From positions 1 to 64,000 of the forward strand of contig REAB01000049.1 of assembly GCA_004293645.1 (NCBI GenBank): a stretch of 64,000 bases of DNA, written 5' to 3'. Positions 18,255-27,200 of this stretch are shown in pieces; position 1 is the stretch's first letter, and every line of letters begins with the position of its first letter. A program made the position numbers and the translations under genes. The stretch is from Cytophagia bacterium (GTDB taxonomy: Bacteria; Bacteroidota; Bacteroidia; Cytophagales; Spirosomataceae). The notes beneath the pieces were generated by a model. The model was given only the letters and a program-made list of their open reading frames with translations, did no database searches and was not told the DNA's origin.

Positions 18255-18836
18255 ATGGTCATTCCCTTAAAAATACCGACTTGCGACCAATTTACCGACC
18301 AAGAATTGGTGGATTTCTGCCTCTCCAACCCCGATTTATACGTTGAACGCGACGAAAAAGGCCAACTTTATATCAATATGTCTCCTACCCATTTATTGAC
18401 CAGTGCCAACAACAGCGAACTGAACGGCGAACTTTTTTGGTGGAATCGCCGAACCAAAACTGGAAAAGTTTTTGACTCGAACGGTGGATTTTTCTTAAAA
18501 GACTCGTCCATGCGTGCGCCCGACTTGGCGTGGGTCAAAAAAGAACGCTGGGACGCATTGACCAAAGCCGAAAAAAAGTCGTTTGCTTATTTAGCTCCCG
18601 ACTTTGTACTCGAACTACAATCGGACACCGACAGTTTACCCGAATTGAAGCTGAAAATGGAAAAATGGATTCTGAATGGCGTACGGTTGGCGTGGCTTGT
18701 TTCGACCAATACCCAAAAAACCTACGTCTATCGCCCCGAACAGGTAACAATTGAAAAAGATTTCACCGAAAAACTGTCGGGCGAAGACGTGTTGGAAGGC
18801 TTCGAGGTAGTTTTGAGCGACATTTTGGAATATTAG
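18255..18836 (+). CDS. Uma2 family (DUF820) putative restriction endonuclease
   Basis: 193 residues, full length for the family. PD-(D/E)xK fold: SMRAPDLAWVKKERW supplies the Asp, and APDFVLELQS has Glu with Gln where many nucleases have Lys; LKLKMEKWILNGVRLAWLV is the usual following helix-strand. Uma2 proteins are abundant in cyanobacteria and Bacteroidota and their biological role is not settled. Lies 37 bp after the large helicase on the same strand and overlaps the end of the convergent ferredoxin gene by 4 bp. Confidence 0.88.
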   Translation: MVIPLKIPTCDQFTDQELVDFCLSNPDLYVERDEKGQLYINMSPTHLLTSANNSELNGELFWWNRRTKTGKVFDSNGGFFLKDSSMRAPDLAWVKKERWDALTKAEKKSFAYLAPDFVLELQSDTDSLPELKLKMEKWILNGVRLAWLVSTNTQKTYVYRPEQVTIEKDFTEKLSGEDVLEGFEVVLSDILEY

Positions 18837-19138
18837 AACTTCAACGTCAGTCGTTCTACGGGCTGATTGTTTACCAAATGGCTTTCTACAATCTCGGCTA
18901 CATCTTCGAGCTGCACGTTGCCATAAAATACACCTTCTGGATAGACCACCAACGCAGGGCCTTTGCCGCACACGTCTAAACAGCCAGTCCGCTGCGCCCG
19001 AATCTCCACTTGGAGGCCGCGCTCTTTCAAATCGGCCTTGAAAGCCTCTACCAACGCCGCGCCGTGCTCAGCACCGCAGCTTTTTTTGCCAGCATCTTTT
19101 TGGTTGGTACAAACAAAAACGTGTTTTTTGTATTTCAT
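18833..19138 (-). CDS. Thioredoxin-like [2Fe-2S] ferredoxin
   Basis: 101 residues. Cys10, Cys21, Cys53 and Cys57 (C-x10-C and CLDVC) form the cluster ligands of the Shethna-type, thioredoxin-fold ferredoxin. HVFVCTNQK at the start and ALVVYPEGVFYGNV near the end are typical. It is a soluble electron carrier; the partner is not in the window. Stop codon overlaps the Uma2 gene tail to tail. The next gene upstream on its strand is the AbiEii-like protein, which ends 15 bp away. Confidence 0.93.
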   Translation of the reverse strand: MKYKKHVFVCTNQKDAGKKSCGAEHGAALVEAFKADLKERGLQVEIRAQRTGCLDVCGKGPALVVYPEGVFYGNVQLEDVAEIVESHLVNNQPVERLTLKF

Positions 19139-19153
19139 AATTTTCTTTGGTTT

Positions 19154-19783
19154 TCAAATTTGCTTTTTTACAAAAGCAGCCACTACTTTTTTTATTTTGC
19201 TTTTCACCTGACCCCAAGTTATTCCTTTCAAATCTTGTGGGTTTTGTCTTTCTTTTTCAGCATCTACAAAATAAGTAAGTGCCAATATAACGTGCCCTAT
19301 ATCGCTTTTTGGGTATTTTGTTTGATAGAACTCGAACATTTGGGGCAATGAATAGTGGCTTAATAATGCTGCTATGTCCCAAAAATCTTTTTTTACCCCC
19401 CTCGTAGCCATCGCCTCCAATTTCATCGGAATGATGTCGGGCATAGCCAAAAAACGGATGCCGTCTATTGTTTCTATTGGCTCAAGATAATCGTATTGGT
19501 GCAAGATTATATCTACTTTTATTTCATCAATGTTGAACCAAAGACTTTGTTTTCGTTGGTCTAATTTTATGGCTTGGGGCATAGCTCTTGTAATACCTCT
19601 TTCTACTTCTTCTCTGTCAAATGGTTTATTTGTAAACAAATCCAAATCTACGGATATGCGATGTCCCAATTTTAAGGATAAATTTGTTCCTCCTACAATG
19701 GCAAAGTCAGACAACTCATCAATTTGCATCAGTTTTTGGAGCAAACGATAGGTTTCAGGAGCTACGGTGTTTGTATAAAGCAT
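19154..19783 (-). CDS. AbiEii/AbiGii-type nucleotidyltransferase (putative toxin)
   Basis: 209 residues. The DNA polymerase-beta-type nucleotidyltransferase site is clear: AIVGGTNLSLKLGHRISVDLDLF, i.e. GG(T) followed by Asp46-x-Asp48. A later PMKLEAMATRGVKKDFWDI matches the Lys/Arg-rich block of AbiEii proteins. In the studied members the enzyme transfers nucleotides to RNA and blocks growth unless neutralised. The upstream 102-residue gene starts it off with a 4-bp gap and is the likely cognate partner. Toxicity here is inferred, not shown. Confidence 0.88.
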   Translation of the reverse strand: MLYTNTVAPETYRLLQKLMQIDELSDFAIVGGTNLSLKLGHRISVDLDLFTNKPFDREEVERGITRAMPQAIKLDQRKQSLWFNIDEIKVDIILHQYDYLEPIETIDGIRFLAMPDIIPMKLEAMATRGVKKDFWDIAALLSHYSLPQMFEFYQTKYPKSDIGHVILALTYFVDAEKERQNPQDLKGITWGQVKSKIKKVVAAFVKKQI

Positions 19784-19787
19784 ACGT

Positions 19788-20096
19788 TCAATATTGCCAA
19801 ACCGACCCCCTTGCTTTTCTTTGTTGGTATGCTCGAAAATCTTGTTCTTTTAAGTGAAGCACCAGACAAAGAAAAGACAAGGCCGTATCTTTAAAATAAG
19901 CTATTTCCACTACTTCTTTTTTTATTCTCGCCAACCCATAATATTTTAAAATTGCCACAATGTCGTTCCACGTTCCGTAGTTGAACACTTTATCCATCAC
20001 AAAAATACTGTTTTTTTCAAAGTCTATGTTGTCAAAATTTACGTCCCAAAAAGCAATTTTTGAAACAGCAGGCTTGGTTTGAGCGGTTTTTTTCAT
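19788..20096 (-). CDS. DUF6922-like protein, putative antitoxin of the AbiEii-like toxin
   Basis: 102 residues. IAFWDVNFDNIDFEKNSIFV followed by the helical KVFNYGTWNDIVAILKYYG matches the DUF6922 pattern that commonly precedes AbiEii-like genes in Bacteroidota. The tail is a short basic stretch. No recognised DNA-binding motif, unlike AbiEi, which carries a winged helix. It is separated from the toxin gene by 4 bp and from argS by 6 bp, so the pair may be transcribed from the argS promoter. Antitoxin role is inferred from context. Confidence 0.7.
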   Translation of the reverse strand: MKKTAQTKPAVSKIAFWDVNFDNIDFEKNSIFVMDKVFNYGTWNDIVAILKYYGLARIKKEVVEIAYFKDTALSFLCLVLHLKEQDFRAYQQRKARGSVWQY

Positions 20097-20102
20097 GATT
20101 TT

Positions 20103-21881
20103 TTACATTCTCTCAGGCACTTCTATGCCCAGTAGGTTCATGGTTTTTTGAATAGTATCGGCGGCAGCTTGCGAAAGCAGCAGACGCGTTTTTTGGGCGG
20201 CGGCGTTGGGTTCTTGCAAAATAGAAACGTCGGCATAAAATGTATTATAAGCCTTGGCCAAATCGTAGGCGTACTGCGATAGTAGTGCGGGTGAGTAGTT
20301 GCGGGCGGCATCGGCAATGCGCTCTGGAAACTGCGTAAGGCAAAATATCACCTCCTGCTCAGACTTGGTAAGCACCACTTCGGCGGCGGGTTTTTGCCAA
20401 TCTATGCCCAACTGCGTAGCCTTGCGCAGCACCGACCGCGTGCGGGCGTGGGTATATTGAATAAACGGCCCCGTGTGGCCGTGCAACTCCACCGACTCGG
20501 CAGGATTGTACAAAATGCGCTTCTGCGGGTCCACTTTCAGCAAGTAGTATTTCAAAGCGCCCAAGCCCAGCATCGAAAACAGCCGTTGCTTTTCGGTTTC
20601 GGTCATGTCGTCAATTTTACCTTTGGCATTGCCTTCTTCGGCGGCGGCAGCGGTTACTTCACTTACCAATTCGTCGGCATCTACCACCGTGCCTTCGCGG
20701 CTTTTCATCTTGCCCGACGGCAAGTCCACCATGCCGTAGCTAAGGTGGTAGCAGCCGTCGGCGTAAGTGCGACCAAGCCGCTTCATAATAGCAAACAGCA
20801 CTTTAAAATGGTAATCTTGCTCATTGCCCACTACCCAAATGGAGCGGTCGTTTTGAAACTCGCTGAATTTCAAGTCGGTAGTACCCAAGTCTTGCGTAAT
20901 ATAGACCGACGTACCGTCGCCGCGTAGCACCAATTTTTGATCTAAACCTTCAGCGGTAAGGTCAATCCAAACCGAACCATCGTCTTTTTTAAAAAACACC
21001 TCCTGCGCCAGCCCTTCTTCCACCACGGTTTTGCCAAGTAAATACGTTTTGGATTCGTAGTAAGTTTTGTCAAAACTCACCCCAATTTTTTGGTACGTTT
21101 CGGCAAAACCCGCATAGACCCACTCGTTCATTTGCTGCCAAAGCTGCATGGTTTCGGGGTCATTTTGTTCCCATTTTAGCAAAATAGCCTGCGCTTCTTG
21201 CATCAAGGGAGCGGTTTTTTTTGCCTCGTCGGCGTTTGCACCTTGCGCCACGAGGGTTTCAATTTGGTCTTTGTACGCTTTGTCGAACAGCACATAATAT
21301 TTGCCAATTAAGTGGTCGCCTTTCATGCCTGCCGACTGCGGCGTTTCACCGTTCCCAAATTTCTGGTAGGCCAGCATAGACTTGCAAATGTGAATACCAC
21401 GGTCGTTTACCAAACACGTTTTGGTTACTTGGTAGCCGTTGGCTTTCAAAATTCGCGCCACTGAGTCGCCCAAAAAATTGGTACGCAAATGGCCCAAGTG
21501 CAGTGGTTTATTGGTATTGGGCGACGAAAACTCCACCATTACCGACTGTCCGTTAGGCGCTGAGAAGCCAAAGTTGGGTTGCGTGGCCAGTTCATTGAGG
21601 GCAGTTACCCAGGCATTGTCTTTGATGCCAATATTCAAAAAGCCTTGTGCTACGTTAAAATCGCTCACCAAGTCGCATTTTTCGGCCAGATACGCGCCGA
21701 GGGCATTGCCAATCTCAACGGGCGACTTACGGAGGAGTTTGCTGTACGAAAACGTAACAAATGTGTAAAAACCTTCAAAATCTTTTTTGGTAGGTTGCAA
21801 CAAAATGGTACTTTCGTCCATGCCGTATATTTCTTGCAGGGCAGTTTGAAGGTGGTTTTTGAGACTTTGTTCGATATACAT
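20103..21881 (-). CDS. argS: Arginyl-tRNA synthetase
   Basis: 592 residues, class I synthetase. N-terminal Arg-tRNA-synthetase domain, then FSSPNTNKPLHLGHLRTNFLG with the HIGH signature (HLGH), and KMKSREGTVVDADELV in place of KMSKS. The C-terminal DALR anticodon-binding helices contain YTHARTRSVLRKA. It charges tRNA-Arg in the cytoplasm. Followed at 6 bp by the DUF6922/AbiEii-like pair, which makes this essential gene the head of an unusual operon. A TAATTTTG element lies 29 bp upstream. Confidence 0.97.
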   Translation of the reverse strand: MYIEQSLKNHLQTALQEIYGMDESTILLQPTKKDFEGFYTFVTFSYSKLLRKSPVEIGNALGAYLAEKCDLVSDFNVAQGFLNIGIKDNAWVTALNELATQPNFGFSAPNGQSVMVEFSSPNTNKPLHLGHLRTNFLGDSVARILKANGYQVTKTCLVNDRGIHICKSMLAYQKFGNGETPQSAGMKGDHLIGKYYVLFDKAYKDQIETLVAQGANADEAKKTAPLMQEAQAILLKWEQNDPETMQLWQQMNEWVYAGFAETYQKIGVSFDKTYYESKTYLLGKTVVEEGLAQEVFFKKDDGSVWIDLTAEGLDQKLVLRGDGTSVYITQDLGTTDLKFSEFQNDRSIWVVGNEQDYHFKVLFAIMKRLGRTYADGCYHLSYGMVDLPSGKMKSREGTVVDADELVSEVTAAAAEEGNAKGKIDDMTETEKQRLFSMLGLGALKYYLLKVDPQKRILYNPAESVELHGHTGPFIQYTHARTRSVLRKATQLGIDWQKPAAEVVLTKSEQEVIFCLTQFPERIADAARNYSPALLSQYAYDLAKAYNTFYADVSILQEPNAAAQKTRLLLSQAAADTIQKTMNLLGIEVPERM

Positions 21882-21909
21882 TGATAGTTCTTATTTGCTA
21901 AAATAGCCT

Positions 21910-21917
21910 CAAAATTA
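21910..21917 (-). promoter_or_regulatory. Promoter -7 element of argS
   Basis: TAATTTTG on the minus strand fits TAnnTTTG, 28 bp upstream of the argS ATG. TTTC 21 bp further upstream may serve as a weak -33 box. Located in the divergent gap with the gene at 21994. Confidence 0.45.
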
Positions 21918-21993
21918 CTTCAATTTAATGACATTGATGAAACATTGATTCTATTTTCGTAGTTTTAAACCCACAATTAGAAGTTGTTTGGCT

Positions 21994-23529
21994 ATGAAAA
22001 AGCTGATTGAATGGTGCTTAATGGGTTGTTTGATTGGGGCAACGCCGCTGTGGGCGCAGTTGGCGCAGTCGCAGCGGTTGGAGTTCAAAACCAGTAGCTC
22101 AGGAAACGAATATTATGACCTCACGCCGCTGGGCGAGGCAGGTATTTTGGTTACGCAGCGACAAGAAGAATATTATATCAACGAAAAATGGACTTTTCAC
22201 CGCTACGATACGCTCCTTCGAGTCCGTTGGACCACCGAGTTTAAACTCGATTATGACCTAAAACCCCTGCTCACCTACCACAACGAAGATTTTGCATTTT
22301 GGCTTTTTGAAGAGGCCGACTCCGAAAAAATTCGCGTGCTGCGGTTGGATTTACAAACGGGCGAAACCGAGATATTTAAAGGAAATCTACTTACGAAGGC
22401 CAGCATCAGCCATTTTAAAGTATTGGGCAACACGGCGTTTATTGGCGGGTATTTTCACAGCCGCCCCGTGGTATTTGCGTTTTCGTTTTTCGACAAAACC
22501 ATCAAAGCCCTGCCCCATCTTTACGACGACAACACCGAAATTAGCAACATCGAAATAGACCCCAAACGCAATTTACTCAATGTGCTGCTCTACACTTTTA
22601 AGCGAAACAAGTGCCATTTTAACATCAAAACTTACAATTACGAAGGTCGCCTTTTGAAAGATGCCGTGGTCAATCCAGAAAACGGGAATGGCTTGATTTC
22701 GGGCAAAATTTTGCCTTTGGACGAAAATTTTTCGCTGCTCGTGGGCAATTACTCCCAGAGCTGCACGCAATACTCGCAAGGACTCTATTTTTCTCGCATT
22801 CAAGATACCGAACTCGACCAATTGCAATGGGTGGATTTTTCTAAACTCGAAAACTTTTTTAACTACCTCAAACCCAAGCGTAAGCAGCGTGTAATAGACA
22901 AAATATCGAAACAAAAAGAAGAAGGCAAAGAACCCAAATTTCGCTATCGGTTGCACGTGCACGACATCATTCAAACCCCCAACGAATTTGTGCTGGTGGC
23001 CGAGGTTTATTACCCCGTTTATCACAATGCGGGCGCATCTTACGGGGCTGGTGTGAGGGGCTTCAGCCACGATTTTGAAGGCTACCGCTACACCCACGCC
23101 ATTGTGTGTGGCTTTGACAAAACAGGTAACTTGCTCTGGGACAATTGTTTTGCCATTCAAAACGTAGAAAGTTATGACCTTTTGGACATGGTGCAAGTAA
23201 CGCAGCAAGGCGACTTGCTGGTGCTGGGCTACCCGCACGAGGGCAAAATTAACACCGAGGTAATAAAGCGGAGTAAGGTGGTGCAAGAACCCCAAGAATT
23301 TGAAATAAAAACCGCACAAGAAGGCGACAAAGTACTTAACAACGACAAAGGCTTGCTCACAGCTTGGTACGACCGCTATTTTTTGGCATTTGGCATTCAG
23401 CGCATCAGCAGCGAAAAACAAATCGGGCCCGCCCGTGAGGTTTTCTACATCAATAAGTTTGCCTACGACCCCACCGCCCCCAGCCCCCAGCCCGCTGCTA
23501 CCAAAGAAAACCCCAGAAAATCAGAATAG
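21994..23529 (+). CDS. Exported protein of unknown function, probable beta-propeller
   Basis: 511 residues from ATG 21994. Sec signal peptide MKKLIEWCLMGCLIGATPLWAQ. The mature part contains repeated units with F-W/Y-rich strands and Asp-rich turns (ILVTQRQEEYYINEKWTFHRYD, then VRWTTEFKLDYDLKPLL, FGEY-like loops and ALVVGYPHEG-like ends). This is what a propeller of beta blades looks like, but no named repeat is matched. The C terminus is Pro/Lys-rich (PTAPSPQPAATKENPRK). Likely periplasmic or surface. Alone between argS and the HNH module. Function unknown. Confidence 0.75.
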   Translation: MKKLIEWCLMGCLIGATPLWAQLAQSQRLEFKTSSSGNEYYDLTPLGEAGILVTQRQEEYYINEKWTFHRYDTLLRVRWTTEFKLDYDLKPLLTYHNEDFAFWLFEEADSEKIRVLRLDLQTGETEIFKGNLLTKASISHFKVLGNTAFIGGYFHSRPVVFAFSFFDKTIKALPHLYDDNTEISNIEIDPKRNLLNVLLYTFKRNKCHFNIKTYNYEGRLLKDAVVNPENGNGLISGKILPLDENFSLLVGNYSQSCTQYSQGLYFSRIQDTELDQLQWVDFSKLENFFNYLKPKRKQRVIDKISKQKEEGKEPKFRYRLHVHDIIQTPNEFVLVAEVYYPVYHNAGASYGAGVRGFSHDFEGYRYTHAIVCGFDKTGNLLWDNCFAIQNVESYDLLDMVQVTQQGDLLVLGYPHEGKINTEVIKRSKVVQEPQEFEIKTAQEGDKVLNNDKGLLTAWYDRYFLAFGIQRISSEKQIGPAREVFYINKFAYDPTAPSPQPAATKENPRKSE

Positions 23530-23534
23530 GCGCA

Positions 23535-23575
23535 TTTTGCAAAGCGAATGGTCAAGAAGTGCGTTTGCAACGCAC
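23535..23575 (+). repeat. 41-bp direct repeat, left copy (flanks the HNH module)
   Basis: Pairs with 24104-24144, with 38 of 41 bases identical. It ends in the hairpin GTGCGTTTGCAACGCAC (perfect 7-bp stems, 3-base loop). The TTTG inside the hairpin may be the -33 box of the gene at 23611. The two copies enclose exactly the small gene and the broken HNH gene. Confidence 0.85.
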
Positions 23576-23592
23576 GAAAAAATGTATATTTG
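23564..23592 (+). promoter_or_regulatory. Promoter of the small gene at 23611
   Basis: TTTG at 23564-23567, spacer of 17, TATATTTG at 23585-23592, then 18 bp to the ATG. Both boxes fit the Bacteroidota consensus. The -33 box lies within the left 41-bp repeat, so the repeat supplies part of the promoter; the right copy has no -7 box behind it. Confidence 0.55.
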
Positions 23593-23610
23593 TTGAAAAA
23601 ATTAGAAACT

Positions 23611-23847
23611 ATGACAGTAACAGAAGCGTTTGGCGATGTGGCGAGTATCATAGCCCAAATGGCCCCCGAAAAAATAGCAGCTCTCAAAGCTCCAAAAGTC
23701 ATGTCTGAACAAGTAGAGCAGTTGGTTTATCGTAAAAAGCAAGGTATCATTTCAACAGAAGAAACAGCAGAATTGGAGCGGTTTTTAGGGCTTGACTTAT
23801 TTATTGGACTCGCCAAAGCCCGCGCCCACCAACTCATGGCCAAATAA
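23611..23847 (+). CDS. Small helical protein, upstream partner of an HNH endonuclease
   Basis: 78 residues, no signal peptide. Mostly helical: TEAFGDVASIIAQMAPEKIA, then QVEQLVYRKKQGIISTEETAELERFL. The second half resembles small proteins that come just before HNH endonuclease genes in Bacteroidota and cyanobacteria; role unknown, perhaps antitoxin or accessory. Its TAA overlaps the ATG of the HNH pseudogene (TAATG), so the two were translationally coupled. The longer frame from 23548 runs through the repeat hairpin and the promoter and is rejected. Confidence 0.75.
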   Translation: MTVTEAFGDVASIIAQMAPEKIAALKAPKVMSEQVEQLVYRKKQGIISTEETAELERFLGLDLFIGLAKARAHQLMAK

Positions 23848-24067
23848 TGCGAAAAGCTATTCCAGAGCGGATAAGAACGATAGTCGCACAGCGAGCTAAG
23901 TTTTCAACCCACGAACTGACCAATGGGACGACCACTTCACAACCTTACACGGGGAAATCATAGCCAAAACTCGAATTGGTGAAGCAAGCATTAAGATTTT
24001 TAGATTTAATCAACCCGACTTGTTGATAATCAGACAAATACTGAGCGAATCAAGACGCTATCCGTGA
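23847..24067 (+). pseudogene. HNH endonuclease with internal deletion and frameshift
   Basis: The first 19 codons read MRKAIPERIRTIVAQRAKF, the standard N terminus of a short HNH endonuclease family. The frame then breaks. From 23921 another frame reads QWDDHFTTLHGEIIAKTRIG and continues FNQPDLLIIRQILSESRRYP before a stop at 24065-24067, the standard C terminus. The middle, which would carry the Cys-x2-Cys and H-N-H residues, is missing. So the catalytic core is lost and the gene is inactive, while both ends are well preserved, which suggests a recent deletion. Confidence 0.82.
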
Positions 24068-24103
24068 ACGAAAGAATAGTACTTTTGATTAGCGTTCGTT
24101 TGC

Positions 24104-24144
24104 TTTTGCAAAACGAATGGTTGAGAAGTGCGTTTGCAACGCAC
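24104..24144 (+). repeat. 41-bp direct repeat, right copy
   Basis: Second copy of the element at 23535-23575, same orientation, three substitutions, hairpin GTGCGTTTGCAACGCAC fully kept. The repeats are 569 bp apart start to start. Confidence 0.85.
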
Positions 24145-24195
24145 ATTCCCCTACAAAGCATACGGCGAGTTTATAGCACAAACGTCAATATCTCT

Positions 24196-24203
24196 TAAAT
24201 TTG
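24196..24203 (+). promoter_or_regulatory. Promoter -7 element of the giant exported protein gene
   Basis: TAAATTTG fits TAnnTTTG and lies 53 bp before the ATG at 24257. A TTTA about 22 bp upstream may be the -33 box. It argues against the longer frame that begins at 24128. Confidence 0.4.
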
Positions 24204-24256
24204 TACCAAAACCCCAAAAGCGTCGTTTCAAAAAAGAGACCAAGCCCCAAGTTCCC

Positions 24257-27200
24257 ATGAAATCCTTCCGTTTGTCCATATTATTGGTTTTTTGCGCATG
24301 GGCGGCCTGCGCCCAAAACACCAAAATCTCCGACGACCCCACGCAGTTTGTGGCCGACGTGCAAAAAATGATGGCCTTAGACCGCGTACCCAATTACCTC
24401 AAAGCGGCCAAAAACCTCGAAACGGTTTGGTTAGATACGCGGTTTACACCCGCCCATCAGCAAAAAACCGTGGCCATTACGCGCCGCCTGTTGGCAAAAG
24501 GCAACGTGCGCGGCAATGCCGTGTATGAGCAGTTTTTCAACGCCGTTTATGCCGCACTCAACGGTGCTTTTGCCGCCCCTGACCAACTCGAAGGCTTTTT
24601 GAACACCACCGCGCAGGTCATTGAAAACTACGACCCCAAAAATATGCTGAAATTTTTGGAAACAGGCCGTATTTTCTTCGAGTCGAGGCTCATTTATAAA
24701 GCCAATTTCAACCGCTTGTACGCCTTAGATGGCACGTTCAATTTTAGGTACAGTGAGGTCAATTCAGAGAAAACCATTGAAGCCGCCAAAGTCAATGCCG
24801 CCAACGACGGTTGGGGCAATGCCGTAGCCGATTCGAGCGGCGCGTCTGGCCCTATTTTTTACCAAAAAAAGGTAATTCCCAATGTGTCGGGGGCCATTAT
24901 TGAGTTCAAAGACGTAAGCCTCATTATGACTACCGCCAGCGACTCGGTGGTGGTGCGCGAAGCCAACGGCAAACTCGCCATACGCGAAGGTACGTGGGTG
25001 GGGGCGGGCGGAAAATTTAGCTGGGAAGTAGCAGGTGCGCCCGACATATTCGTGATTTTGACCAATTACAGCTTCAATGTAGCCAACCCCAAACTTCAAG
25101 CCGACGACGTGCGGCTGTCGTACGCAGCCAAGCTCAACAAATCGGTGGAGGGCGCGTTTGAGTATGAGAGCAAACGCCGCAACAAAGGGCAGCCTTCGCC
25201 TTATCCGCGGTTTATTTCATATCGCAACGATGCCAGTCTGCGCGGCCTCAGCAAAAACGTGCAGTACGCGGGCGGCTTGTCGTTGGTGGGCCTCAAAACA
25301 TCAAGCGCATCTCTGAGCGAAACCCCCAGTATTATTACGGTTTTGCAAAACGACAAAGTGGCTTTCAAGGCCAGTAGCCGCCGTTTTGAGTGGAGCGACT
25401 CGCTCATCACTGCGCCATTGGCCACTTTTTCGGCCCCCATTGGCCCCACCGACTCGCTCTACCACCCAGGCGTTCGGCTTTCTTACAACGACCGCGACGG
25501 CGTTTTGAAATGCGAACGCGCCGACCGAACGGGTTTTCAGGGGAAACCCTACGCCGACTCATACCACAAAATGTACATCGAAGCCCAAATGCTGCGCTGG
25601 GTTTTTAGCAAAAATCAACTCGAATTTTTGGTAGTAGCGGGCAAAACCGAAGTACCGATTGTGTTTGAGTCGTTCAATTATTTCAAAACCGAACGCTTCC
25701 GAGCCATCAGCGACGAGCTGTCGTTTCATCCGCTTTTGATGGTGGCCAACTACATTGCCAATCAAAAAACGCCGTTTTTTAGCCCCGAAGATTTGGCCGT
25801 GTTTTACAAAAAAGATGCCAACGTGATGCGCGGTGCGTGCAACCAAATGCTCTTGGAAGATTATTTTGAAGCAGAACCCAGCAACGGGTTGCTCAAACTG
25901 AGCCGCAAGGGAGCTTTGTATGTGTTGGCCAACAATAAACAAACCGATTTTGACAACCTGCGCATCATCTCGCTTTACCAAGCCAACGCCCAAATGGCCA
26001 ATGCCTCCATTGACTTCAACAGCAAAGAGCTCATTATCAGGGGCGTGAACCAGTTTGTGATTAGTGATTCGCTCAAAATCTTTGCGTATCCGTCTGATAA
26101 GCAGGTGCGGGTGTTGAAAAATCGTGATTTTTGGATGAATGGCCTGCTCAAATCGGCCAACTTCCGCTTCAATGGCCGCGATTTGCAGTTTAATTATGAA
26201 AAGTTTTTTGTTGATTTGAACAAAATTGACAACATCACCTACGTCCCAAAAAATATGTACGAAAAAGGTGGCTCGACCGAAGTAGGCGGCGACGTAGTTT
26301 ATGAAAAATCGGGTCGCATTTACCTCAACGACCCCAAAAATAAATCAGGAAAAAACAAAAACTCGGTCTTTCCTCGTTTGTCTGTTCCAGAAGGAATGAC
26401 CGTCTATTTTGACCAACCCGACCGTGGCAATTTGGCTTATAATCGAAAGGTATTCTTCAAGATTCCTACCATTGACTACGACAGCCTCGGTACGCAAGAT
26501 ATTATGTTTATTGGTACTTTTGAGTCGGGAGGAATTATGCCGCCTTTCCAAGCTCAACTGCGTTCCATGGAAGACAACTCGCTGGGTTTTAAGTATATAT
26601 CTCCTGCGGCGGGTTTTAAATTGTATGGCACAAATACCACTGTTAAGTTCAACAAAGAGCTGGTAATGGACAAGCAGGGGCTGCGGTCGCAGGGCGAAAT
26701 TAGCCATTTCAGCGCCCGTATTCCCACGCAATCTATGCTCTTTATGACCGACTCGCTGATGGCCAGCGGCGCAGAAGCCCAAATCAAGGAAGCAACCATC
26801 GGCAAAACGTATTTTCCGAACGTAGAACTTCGTAATTATACCATGTGTTGGGTGCCCAAAGCCGACAGTATGTCGCTCACTACCAAGGGAAACGATTTTA
26901 ATTTTTACATGGGAAGCACCAAATTAGAAGGCCGGCTTCTGCTGCGTTCGACAGGCTTGTACGGCAAAGGATTTTTAAAACGGGACGACTCCGAGCTGAC
27001 TTCGCAAGACATTAAATTTAACAAAGAAGGCTTTTTGGCGGGCGATGCCCAGTACAAAATTGTGTCGGCTCAAAACAACATTCGGCCCGTGTTGTTGGGC
27101 CGCAACGTGGACGTAGATTTCAACATTGTGAAGGGCTTGGTTAATATTGCAACCAACAACCAAACGTTGGAAGAAGCGTCGAGTTTTGAGTTTCCGTCGG

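Noticed and set aside
22573-23421. 282-codon frame opposite the exported protein at 21994
   Set aside because: Antisense shadow without signal peptide or domain; the plus-strand gene has a clear signal peptide.
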